A DNA stretch of 7,093 nt from Promethearchaeota archaeon (GCA_019058135.1 JAHLWE010000357.1:1-7093), one strand, 5' to 3'; positions 1-6,582 are shown, counted from the stretch's first letter. Notes: generated from the sequence alone by a model not told the origin. Numbers and translations are program-made.

Positions 1-1055
1 AGATTATTATGGTTTATGCTTAATATTTTTTTATCCCCGGAATATTTTCTTTCAGCAGGACTCAAAAAATATTGTTGTTCAACATGGCTTATAGTACCTC
101 CTAATAATTCTAAGGAATGAACGAAATTTTCATAAGTTAAAATGTCAGATTTTAATGCTTTAAACAGAGCAACTCTCACTCCACGCTCTAAATCTGCACC
201 TGTGTATCCACGCGTTGAAAATAAAATTCCTCTATTTTCGATAATTTTTTTGTCATTCCATAATGCATTCGAATCTAGTATGGATTTCTCTTTACTCATT
301 AAAGATTTTAATTTTTCTTCCTTAGTTTTTAATAACGCATACTCTTTGTTTAAACTACCAAGAATTACATCATCTACTCCAATTTTTGCGCTACTAATTT
401 TATTAATAAAGGACTCAATTATTTTTTTCCTGAGATGAACTGAAGGAAAATCAAATTTCAAATGAAAAGTGAATCTTCTCCAAATTGCAGAATCTAATTG
501 GTCTTGATGGTTAGTAGCACCTATAATTGCTAATGGTGTTCCAAAGTAATTTATTTTATCAATTATTTGTAAGAAAGATATTACAGCTCTTTTAATTTCG
601 CCTACTTCGTGAATATTCGATCTTTCGGATGCAATCGCGTCAATTTCATCAAAAAATAATATAAAAGCTCCATTTTCTTCCGCAATCTGAGCTGATAATT
701 CCACTACTTTTCTAATATTTTTTACGGTATCACCTAATAGTGCAGAAACTAATCTGTCAGACTCCACTACACACAATGGGATATCAAATTCCTTTGCAAA
801 TGCTCGAGTTAATGAAGTTTTTCCAGTTCCAGGTGGTCCATATAGGAGGACAGTTAAATTTGGAACTAATTTAGTCTTTTTCAATTTTTCAACAACTTCA
901 CTATATCTTTTTAGCGAACTGAAAAAATCTTCAAGCCTTTCCTTTAGAACCTCATTTCCCAATATATCATCAACATTCTCTAATATTTCATTTGGTAAAT
1001 AAACCGTTCCATACTTGTCAAGCCTTTCTTTAATTTCATCATCTGAATATGTAAT
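1..1055 (-). CDS. AAA+ ATPase, AUU start, C-terminus cut by window edge
   Basis: The reading frame stays open for 351 codons to the left edge, so the C-terminus is missing. It is a classical AAA-family ATPase that would remodel or unfold a partner using ATP. With the start at 1055, Walker A GPPGTGKT is at residues 73-80, Walker B FILFFDEID at 131-139, sensor 1 ATN at 180-182, the arginine-finger pair at 193-194 and a sensor 2 GADLER motif at 286-291. About 80 residues separate the start of the small domain (near 204) from sensor 2, roughly double the usual, because of a charged helical insert around 225-275. No transmembrane segment is visible. The first in-frame ATG is residue 253, beyond the catalytic core, and a stop codon sits at 1062-1064. 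The best start is therefore the ATT at 1053-1055, nine bases after GGTG. It is last in the visible operon, 19 bases after its neighbour. The substrate is unknown. The ATPase family is near certain and the start is probable. Confidence 0.92.
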   Translation of the reverse strand, partial: MTYSDDEIKERLDKYGTVYLPNEILENVDDILGNEVLKERLEDFFSSLKRYSEVVEKLKKTKLVPNLTVLLYGPPGTGKTSLTRAFAKEFDIPLCVVESDRLVSALLGDTVKNIRKVVELSAQIAEENGAFILFFDEIDAIASERSNIHEVGEIKRAVISFLQIIDKINYFGTPLAIIGATNHQDQLDSAIWRRFTFHLKFDFPSVHLRKKIIESFINKISSAKIGVDDVILGSLNKEYALLKTKEEKLKSLMSKEKSILDSNALWNDKKIIENRGILFSTRGYTGADLERGVRVALFKALKSDILTYENFVHSLELLGGTISHVEQQYFLSPAERKYSGDKKILSINHNN

Positions 1056-1064
1056 TTTTTCTTA

Positions 1065-1070
1065 CACCCC
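1065..1070 (-). promoter_or_regulatory. Ribosome-binding site supporting the AUU start of the AAA+ ATPase
   Basis: On the - strand this reads GGGGTG, complementary to the archaeal 16S rRNA 3' end. It ends nine bases before the ATT at 1053-1055. The 380-aa gene has the same arrangement, GGTG then nine bases then ATG. Only GAA and AAA codons lie between the in-frame stop at 1062-1064 and the ATT, so this site decides the start. Confidence 0.6.
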
Positions 1071-1074
1071 TTCT

Positions 1075-2331
1075 TTATTTTTTTTTTTCTATTTCATTTA
1101 AATATTCACTTAAATCTAAAATTAGTTGTTTAATACAATCTATGCTAGAACCTGCAAAATTAAAAATTTCTTTTCTGTATTGTACAGAATCCCGGATTTT
1201 CATCCTATCTAATTTTAAATAATTATTAAAGCATAGAAGTTTCATCATATAAGGTATTACTTTTTCTTGAGTTTTTAAACTAGTAAAAATCGGGTAGAAA
1301 ATATTATGATCACTTAATTGAGATTTTAAAATAGTTGAAAAAATAATAAATGCAAATGTCATAGAAATCCAATTAATTAATTCTTTAGATAAAAAACCTC
1401 GACGGAAAGAAACGAAGGCAAGATAACTTAAAATTAGAGTTTCATTACTGAATTGAGGTATCAACCTAATCTTGCCATCAGATTGTTTATTCTCTCTTAT
1501 GAAATCATGTTTAATTAACACATCTATAAAATCATACTTGGGAGCAAGAAAAATCCCATCTAGAACTCTTAATCCTAAGCGTTCACAAATTTTTTCAATT
1601 GCTTCTTGCTCTTCATGAGCAATATTATCAATAAATGCTTCAAAAACATCATCAATCAAGACTACTGGAATTTCTATGGTAGAATCTTCAGGACAAGGAT
1701 AATAATTAGGATCCAAGTTGTATAAAGAGGTTATATTGTTAATTATTTGGTATAACTTTGGAGAAATACCAGGAATTTCGAAAAAATCAGGGTTATCAAC
1801 AGTTTCTCGATAATATGTCTGAGGGATCATCATATACCTATGACATTCATACCAATTTTCTGAAATCTTAACCAACTTTGTATAGATTTCTTGAAAATTT
1901 TTACCAATGGGTAATAAACGATCTTCTAAATATTTGTAAAGAAGATATAAATATGTGGAATCTAACTTTTTTTGATCGGGATTTGTAATATTCATTAATA
2001 TTTCTAAAGCATTTATGCATTCATCAAAAAATTCAATTAGATAATCTTTAATATCTATAGGTTCTAAATCCTCAGAATATTTGTAGATAAAATTTTTGAT
2101 ATATTCAAATATTTCTCCTCTATAATATGCCGAGAATTCGGATAAAGCCCTCACTTTCTTCACTAATCTTTTTTCTTCTTCCATTTTAATCTTATCAAAA
2201 ATTTTTACGTTCATCATCACTTCCAAACTCATATCTTGGACGGTTTTTTTTGTTTCTTTGAGGATTGGAATCAGATGACTTAAATATGTTAGATATCTTG
2301 CTAAAATGTCTGTCCATTTTTCTCTAACCAT
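1075..2331 (-). CDS. Uncharacterised 418-aa helical protein
   Basis: I do not recognise this family. It is predicted to be a soluble, mostly helical protein. The N-terminal ~165 residues are charged and helical. Residues about 245-292 have a pattern that could be a winged helix (helices, then a D-G-K turn between strands), which is a weak resemblance. Residues 298-345 are hydrophobic-rich but broken by charges, so they are more likely core helices than membrane spans. The C-terminus ends in a Lys run encoded by 11 consecutive A bases. Start: ATG preceded by GAGG with nine bases between, 25 bases after the 380-aa gene's stop. The AAA+ ATPase follows 19 bases downstream, so the two are probably co-translated. 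The order of short motifs in its C-terminal third resembles the upstream 380-aa protein, hinting at distant paralogy. Function is unknown; a subunit or substrate adaptor of the ATPase is only inferred from position. Confidence 0.85.
   Translation of the reverse strand: MVREKWTDILARYLTYLSHLIPILKETKKTVQDMSLEVMMNVKIFDKIKMEEEKRLVKKVRALSEFSAYYRGEIFEYIKNFIYKYSEDLEPIDIKDYLIEFFDECINALEILMNITNPDQKKLDSTYLYLLYKYLEDRLLPIGKNFQEIYTKLVKISENWYECHRYMMIPQTYYRETVDNPDFFEIPGISPKLYQIINNITSLYNLDPNYYPCPEDSTIEIPVVLIDDVFEAFIDNIAHEEQEAIEKICERLGLRVLDGIFLAPKYDFIDVLIKHDFIRENKQSDGKIRLIPQFSNETLILSYLAFVSFRRGFLSKELINWISMTFAFIIFSTILKSQLSDHNIFYPIFTSLKTQEKVIPYMMKLLCFNNYLKLDRMKIRDSVQYRKEIFNFAGSSIDCIKQLILDLSEYLNEIEKKK
1078..1088 (-). 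repeat. A11 homopolymer at the end of the 418-aa gene
   Basis: Eleven consecutive A bases on the coding strand encode the last Lys codons, directly before the TAA stop. Slippage that removes one A would read a few codons into the ATPase frame but stop at the TAA at 1062-1064. It therefore cannot make a fusion protein. Confidence 0.7.
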
Positions 2332-2356
2332 AAAAATCTTCCTCTAAATTCTTAAT

Positions 2357-3499
2357 TTAATCTTCACTGGAAGTATCTACTATTACTTCTGCGAATATTG
2401 AACCTATACTCACGAATATATCAATTTCGACACGACACAACTCCCCGAGAATCCAGCGGTTTATATCTTTCAATAGAAAGCGAGTTTGGTTGTGGATCTT
2501 TCTTCTAGCCTCTGTTGTGTCAATTGATTTCAACCACTCTCCACCACCCAATCGATAAGCGAAAATCTTCATGAGCGGCTCCAATAAGTCTAACAACACC
2601 TCTTTCATCATCCAAGATTTGGGAATAACGCTCATCCTATCGGAATCGTATGAAGGGTCTCTAAGAATTGGATGGGTCTCAATTACCTCCACTTTGGGCA
2701 AAAGTGAGATCAAAAAAATCAAACTAAATATGTTACAGATGCCGTTTACGGTATAGACCCCGCCTATTTTCTTTAAATCATCTCTATGAACTGAAATATT
2801 GGCTAAAAACAAAGATATGAAAACTGTTTTATCGAATTTTTCTGAAACCCTTTTTTCTCCGAGTACTTCATCAGTATCAACATATTCACCTTCTAAGATT
2901 TCTAATATTTTTTTGGGAAACGTGTAAAAAGTATAAACTTTTCGCTCGCTTTTCCTTTTATCTTTTTCAACAATTAATTCTTTTGCTTCTAAACCGAATA
3001 AATCCACAAGATCTTGCAAACTCTCTTTTACATATTTACGTGCTTTATTCGGATCAGAAAACATTGCGTAAAATTGATGATCTACAATTTGAAAATCAGG
3101 TCCTTTACTAAACGCCTCAACCAATCTATCAATGATAGTTCCTTGTACATTTAAAGCGATTGTTTTACTTCTTGATGATATAAAACCATTAATTAATTCA
3201 TTTATTATAAAATCTTGATCATGAGAGCGAGATTTTATGATAAGCTCAAATGCTTCAGCCAAATCTTTGGTTTTTGGGAAAAAAGCATTTTGAATTTTCT
3301 CATTAATTGATTTTATAAATAGATCTCCATTATTTTGTGGAAAATAATTTCTCATTACTTTCAATCGTTCGATCAAGGCTTGCTTAGCACCAGGAATATT
3401 ATCAATATCTCTTTCTTCTAGTTTCTTAATAGATCTATCAACATTTTTAGAGAATTCAGTAAGTAATTTTTTCCATTCAAGATTATCGATCCCACTCAT
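2357..3499 (-). CDS. Uncharacterised 380-aa protein
   Basis: I do not recognise this family. The protein is mixed but mainly helical. Residues 1-135 are helical and charged. Residues about 157-205 could be a winged-helix-like element, helices followed by a Lys/Arg-rich turn and the strand VYTFYTF (188-194), which would suit nucleic-acid binding but is not diagnostic. Residues 225-268 are hydrophobic, without a clean membrane span. The C-terminus is helical and ends in acidic residues. Start: ATG at 3497-3499 with the strong site AAGGTGAT upstream (GGTG, then nine bases) and an in-frame TAA immediately before it. It lies 38 bases after the zinc-ribbon gene and 25 before the 418-aa gene. Base composition is odd: the coding stretch 2401-2700 is about 42% GC by hand count, against about 18% in part of the first gene of the block. 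Motif order suggests distant relation to the 418-aa protein. Confidence 0.85.
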   Translation of the reverse strand: MSGIDNLEWKKLLTEFSKNVDRSIKKLEERDIDNIPGAKQALIERLKVMRNYFPQNNGDLFIKSINEKIQNAFFPKTKDLAEAFELIIKSRSHDQDFIINELINGFISSRSKTIALNVQGTIIDRLVEAFSKGPDFQIVDHQFYAMFSDPNKARKYVKESLQDLVDLFGLEAKELIVEKDKRKSERKVYTFYTFPKKILEILEGEYVDTDEVLGEKRVSEKFDKTVFISLFLANISVHRDDLKKIGGVYTVNGICNIFSLIFLISLLPKVEVIETHPILRDPSYDSDRMSVIPKSWMMKEVLLDLLEPLMKIFAYRLGGGEWLKSIDTTEARRKIHNQTRFLLKDINRWILGELCRVEIDIFVSIGSIFAEVIVDTSSED

Positions 3500-3537
3500 T
3501 TATTCAATCACCTTAATCTTTTGCATAAAATTTTATC

Positions 3538-4506
3538 TTATTTAGCCCAACCTATTTCTTTTTGTAATTTTTTTAAAGTATCAATTAAAATAGGGACTTC
3601 TGATTTATCGTAAATATTTGGTGAGCCTGTTCCTTTTTTTGTAGTCCAAGATAGTTGTCCTCCATCACCAGCTTCATAATATCCGTATTTTAATAGTTGT
3701 TGTAAATTCCTTACCCAAGAATAAAATCTTAGCCATTTCCTATTGGGATTGTCATTTGAATATATTACAACAACAGATTTCCATTCTCCCATTAACCATT
3801 TAATAGTGATGCCAGCTATGGGGAGGTAAAAGTTGATAGGAAAATTGGTTGAGAATTCTAATGGGAGATCTTTAGGATCAATATTAAAAATTGGTTCATT
3901 ATGAGATTCCAAGATGATGATCTCACCACAATGTTCACATTCATAATGTGTTTTTCTTTTGGTAAATTTTAATTTTTTATTACAATTCGGGCAAATTTTT
4001 TTTTCGAGAATTCTATATTTTAGAATTTTTAAGCGTTCATTTTGGATTGCTTTTTCCTTTGTTTCTATTTTTTTTTTTTCAAATCCTTTAAAATTACCCC
4101 AATATTCGTCAAATGAAGAATTTATTTTTTCTAAGGATTTGATTAAGTTATTCAATACTGCAGAATCAGTTATTTTGAAAAAACCTGCATGCGTATTTAT
4201 TTCTTTTTTCCACCAACTAAGTCTAATATATTTAGAACTGCTTAAATAGGAGCTATGACAGAGTAATGCTGCCACCCACCTATTTGGGGATTTAGAAATG
4301 GTAATTCCTTTTTCACAAATTTCATATTTCTTATTTAAACTAGCGTTGTTATGAAAATAATCTCCCTCTTGAATTTCTCCATTAGCAACTTCTTTCTTTT
4401 TTTTAATTTCTTTAATCCGTCCTTTAATTATTTTTTTACACTTTGGACATTGAAATATTTCTTGAACGAGTTGTTCCATCTCAACGTTACAAACAGGGCA
4501 TTTAAT
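3538..4506 (-). CDS. Duplicated zinc-ribbon protein, AUU start, 322 aa
   Basis: This looks like a two-module protein with two zinc ribbons. With the AUU start, ribbon 1 is C3-x2-C6 and C20-x2-C23, and ribbon 2 is C172-x2-C175 and C190-x2-C193. Each ribbon is followed by a similar domain (about 67-128 and 232-314). The two copies align without gaps over about 35 residues from a shared GITI, with matching Trp, Lys, Arg and Trp (W77/W242, K92/K257, R95/R260, W99/W264), then a closing helix of pattern V...LI..L.K. Strands followed by a helix loosely recall PC4-like single-strand DNA-binding domains; this is low confidence. Start: the first ATG (4477-4479) would cut away C3 and C6 and has no ribosome-binding site. 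The ATT at 4504-4506 lies seven bases after GGTG, and an in-frame stop at 4522-4524 bars anything longer. A nucleic-acid-binding or scaffold role in the block is inferred. Confidence 0.88.
   Translation of the reverse strand: MKCPVCNVEMEQLVQEIFQCPKCKKIIKGRIKEIKKKKEVANGEIQEGDYFHNNASLNKKYEICEKGITISKSPNRWVAALLCHSSYLSSSKYIRLSWWKKEINTHAGFFKITDSAVLNNLIKSLEKINSSFDEYWGNFKGFEKKKIETKEKAIQNERLKILKYRILEKKICPNCNKKLKFTKRKTHYECEHCGEIIILESHNEPIFNIDPKDLPLEFSTNFPINFYLPIAGITIKWLMGEWKSVVVIYSNDNPNRKWLRFYSWVRNLQQLLKYGYYEAGDGGQLSWTTKKGTGSPNIYDKSEVPILIDTLKKLQKEIGWAK
4068..4079 (-). repeat. A12 homopolymer between the two modules of the zinc-ribbon gene
   Basis: Twelve consecutive A bases on the coding strand encode part of the E-K-K-K-I linker before zinc ribbon 2. 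Loss of one A in the transcript would place TAG directly after the Lys codons. Gain of one A would reach TGA within about ten codons. Either way only the first ribbon and module would be made. Confidence 0.7.
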
Positions 4507-4513
4507 AATCGAG

Positions 4514-4520
4514 CACCTTT
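4514..4520 (-). promoter_or_regulatory. Ribosome-binding site supporting the AUU start of the zinc-ribbon gene
   Basis: On the - strand this reads AAAGGTG. It ends seven bases before the second of two tandem ATT codons (4504-4506) and four before the first (4507-4509). No ATG, GTG, TTG or CTG occurs in frame between the stop at 4522-4524 and the ATG at 4477-4479. The second ATT has the better spacing. Confidence 0.6.
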
Positions 4521-4525
4521 CTTAT

Positions 4526-5632
4526 TTACTCATTTATAATTCTATATCGTTCATAATCTAAATTAAGCAGCTTTATTTCATTTTTTTCAAATTTAGATAC
4601 TTCTTTTTTGATATTTACTAATTCTTCTCTTAATTCTATTAATTTATCTTTAATTTGGTTTAAGATATTATCTTCATTGTATGATATTTTAGTAATAAAT
4701 TCTAAATAGGTATATTTTTTTCTCTTTCCAGAATAGTAATTTTTAATTTTACTTAATTCTTCATCAATTTCATTTAATCTATTCCGTTTTTTAAGTAAAT
4801 TTATAAGTATTAAATGCCATTTTTTAAAAATTTCATTTTCTTTATCTGTAACTTCCTCCAGATCAAATTTAGCAGGCAATTTTTTTACGTTTTCTTGCAT
4901 ATATTCAAGAATGACTTTATTATTGTCTATTGCCTTTTTGATAATTCTGATATGTGATTTTTTATTTAATAAAGGATCATATAGTTCTATGAAACTGGAG
5001 ACTTTTTCTAATAATTCTTTAAATCTGGTATAAAATTCACTAACTGTGGTTTCGACCTTTATTGTTTGATATGGATTTCCTAAATCATCTAAAATTTCAT
5101 ACAGATCGTCTGCTAATAAATAATTTTCCTTACCAAATTCAAATAGAAAAGGATGAATAACATCACTATTTTCGCACATTATACCCTTTAACCTTGAGAT
5201 GGCATAGTGAAAATTTCGTTTTGTTAAAAATGTAAATTTTTTTGAGATAATTGGAAATAATGTATTTTCTGGAACAATTATCTTATTCTCTTCAATTCTT
5301 ATTGGTTCCAAAATTTTAATTAAAAAATCATCTTCTTTCTTTTCCAGTTCTTTCAAAGATCTTAAATTTTTAATTATTCTTAAATCTATTAAAATTTCGG
5401 TCAATTCTTTATTTGAATATAATTCCAAATCGCTTTTGAGAATTTCATCCAAATTCATTAATCGTTTAAATGAATTGAGCCAAGATTCATCTGATAAATT
5501 TTTTAACATATCATTTCGAACTATGTAAAGATATAATAGAATATAGCGCATCTCTACATTTTCAAATACTTTATTTATAAGATTTTTATCTACTTCAATG
5601 GATAATTGCTTATGCTGTTCCATTTCTTCCAT
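4526..5632 (-). CDS. Uncharacterised 368-aa protein with C-terminal coiled coil
   Basis: I do not recognise this family. It is Lys/Glu/Ile/Leu-rich and almost wholly helical, and soluble by composition. Residues 20-215 look like a compact helical region with one possible strand pair (about 108-120). Residues about 265-300 and 322-357 have the heptad-like spacing of coiled coils, separated by a basic, tyrosine-containing turn (S-G-K-R-K-K, 301-306). Such a tail would suit oligomerisation or docking to another subunit. It is the first gene of the five-gene block, 19 bases before the AUU codon of the zinc-ribbon gene. Two starts compete. ATG at 5632 has an in-frame TAA 9-12 bases upstream and could be leaderless. 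ATG at 5621-5623 (residue 4) has AGG nine bases upstream, matching the spacing in the 418-aa gene. The difference is only three residues. Confidence 0.85.
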   Translation of the reverse strand: MEEMEQHKQLSIEVDKNLINKVFENVEMRYILLYLYIVRNDMLKNLSDESWLNSFKRLMNLDEILKSDLELYSNKELTEILIDLRIIKNLRSLKELEKKEDDFLIKILEPIRIEENKIIVPENTLFPIISKKFTFLTKRNFHYAISRLKGIMCENSDVIHPFLFEFGKENYLLADDLYEILDDLGNPYQTIKVETTVSEFYTRFKELLEKVSSFIELYDPLLNKKSHIRIIKKAIDNNKVILEYMQENVKKLPAKFDLEEVTDKENEIFKKWHLILINLLKKRNRLNEIDEELSKIKNYYSGKRKKYTYLEFITKISYNEDNILNQIKDKLIELREELVNIKKEVSKFEKNEIKLLNLDYERYRIINE

Positions 5633-5850
5633 CCTACTTTAATTTATATGGTATTAAATAATATGATCTAATCAATGTAATCTATTCCAATAAGATAATT
5701 AAAAAGAGATAATAAAATTATTATACCATAACATAAAAATTTTTCTGTTTTAAGGGAAATGGGTAAATTAAAAAGAGAAAAATTTTTTACTCTTAAAAAT
5801 TATTAAAAATTAAAAGAAAAATTACAAATATTACAAAGACGGGAAATTTT
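5633..5850. promoter_or_regulatory. Divergent intergenic region with both promoters
   Basis: This 218-base, very AT-rich gap separates the divergent five-gene block and the Elf1-like gene, so both promoters should lie here. For the - strand block, TTATTTAATA (5652-5661) is centred about 25 bases before the ATG at 5632, right for a leaderless transcript. TATAAAT (5642-5648) is a second candidate. For the + strand gene, CTTAAAAAT near 5792-5800 is a possible TATA element, and the only Shine-Dalgarno-like string is a weak GGG at 5841-5843. In sequence this AT-rich no single box can be chosen with confidence. I saw no ORF or structured RNA here. Confidence 0.5.
5697..5778 (+). repeat. 13-base direct repeat in the divergent intergenic region
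   Basis: AATTAAAAAGAGA occurs at 5697-5709 and again at 5766-5778, 69 bases apart start to start. It is low in complexity, so chance is possible. Two copies between divergent promoters could also be a regulator site or repeated promoter elements. Confidence 0.35.
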
Positions 5851-6582
5851 ATGGGTCGAAGGAAGAAAAGGAAAAAAGTTTATCGGAAAATAAAAAAACT
5901 TCCTAAAATTTTTACATGTCCTGAGTGCGGGGCTAAATCAGTTAAAATAGAGAAGAAGAACAAATTAATTGCATATTCTATAAAATGTGTTGATTGTGGG
6001 CTAGAATGGGATGCAAATTTACGCTCAGCAAGTGATTTATATGATATAAACGGAGAAAATGTAAAAAACTGCTCTATTTGTGGCGGAAAAATAAAAAAAA
6101 CAGAATTAAAGGATAAAATTGTCAATTTGGTTGAAGTTAAATGTGGAACTTGCGGATTACAAAAAGATGTTTTAGCCCGTTCTATTGAAGCTGCTGTAGA
6201 TTTTTATGGGTCATTTATTGATTTATATTTTAAAGATCAAGAATATCATCGTTTAAAAGGAAATATAAAAGAACATGAAAAAGAGAAAAATTGGAGTGAA
6301 TTAGGTTTAACTTATTCGCTTCTATCAGATATTACAAAAATGAAAGCCTCAGAATTATCTAAAGAATATATTTCAACAGGAGAAGAAGAATTACTAGAAG
6401 AATCTAATAAATGGAGAGATGAAGGAGCAAACTATAAATTATTAGAAAGAGAATTACGTGAAAAAATAAAACAAGAAGATACTGGCGTTGATCTTGAGGA
6501 AGAAATAGAAGGAGAAGAAAAGTTAGCAAAAGATAAAACACTTGAAGAGGTATTTGATGACCCAGGATTCCTAGAGTGGTAA
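5851..6582 (+). CDS. Elf1-family transcription elongation factor with tandem zinc ribbons
   Basis: This is an Elf1-type factor, expected to bind the elongating RNA polymerase and DNA. The N-terminus MGRRKKRKK and the following C-P-E-C-G are typical of the family. Ribbon 1 uses C23, C26, C46 and C49. A second ribbon, C74, C77, C98 and C101, repeats the same layout. Both share a K-C-x-x-C-G-L-x-x-D-x-x-x-R-S stretch without gaps, and the second ends in the D-x-Y-x-x-F-x-D-x-Y-F motif that normally closes an Elf1 domain. Archaeal members are usually about 80-110 residues. This one has 243, through the duplicated ribbon and a helical, acidic tail (about 130-243) ending in F-L-E-W. The start is fixed by the basic N-terminus. 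Its ribosome-binding site is weak (GGG, seven bases upstream), so it may be leaderless or short-leadered. It is divergent from the five-gene block, so co-function is not implied. Confidence 0.88.
   Translation: MGRRKKRKKVYRKIKKLPKIFTCPECGAKSVKIEKKNKLIAYSIKCVDCGLEWDANLRSASDLYDINGENVKNCSICGGKIKKTELKDKIVNLVEVKCGTCGLQKDVLARSIEAAVDFYGSFIDLYFKDQEYHRLKGNIKEHEKEKNWSELGLTYSLLSDITKMKASELSKEYISTGEEELLEESNKWRDEGANYKLLERELREKIKQEDTGVDLEEEIEGEEKLAKDKTLEEVFDDPGFLEW

Noticed and set aside
142..438. 98-codon + strand ORF.
   Set aside because: It lies antisense to the AAA+ ATPase small domain, has no ribosome-binding site and no recognisable features; the opposite strand explains the sequence.
1053..1090. Programmed frameshift at the A11 run fusing the 418-aa protein to the AAA+ ATPase.
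   Set aside because: The shift that enters the ATPase frame meets TAA at 1062-1064. The other shift runs through ATGATG in a third frame and stops soon after. Neither gives a fusion.
255..2730. Transmembrane anchor in the 380-aa or 418-aa protein.
   Set aside because: The hydrophobic stretches (255-268 and 298-335 in the respective proteins) are too short or interrupted by charged residues; no signal peptide precedes them.
2571..2756. 61-codon + strand ORF.
   Set aside because: It is antisense to the 380-aa gene, short, with no ribosome-binding site; it is a shadow of the more GC-rich patch.
3500..3527. Eight-codon ORF (ATG at 3525-3527, TAA just before the 380-aa gene start) as a leader peptide.
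   Set aside because: It overlaps the ribosome-binding site of the 380-aa gene, has no site of its own and is too short to support.
3959..4539. Two + strand ORFs (3959-4249 and 4351-4539), Phe-rich and membrane-like.
   Set aside because: Phe/Leu richness arises from reading the complement of Lys-rich codons in the zinc-ribbon gene; both are antisense shadows.
5880..6125. 81-codon - strand ORF.
   Set aside because: It is antisense to the Elf1 ribbons, whose cysteine spacing is clearly real on the + strand.
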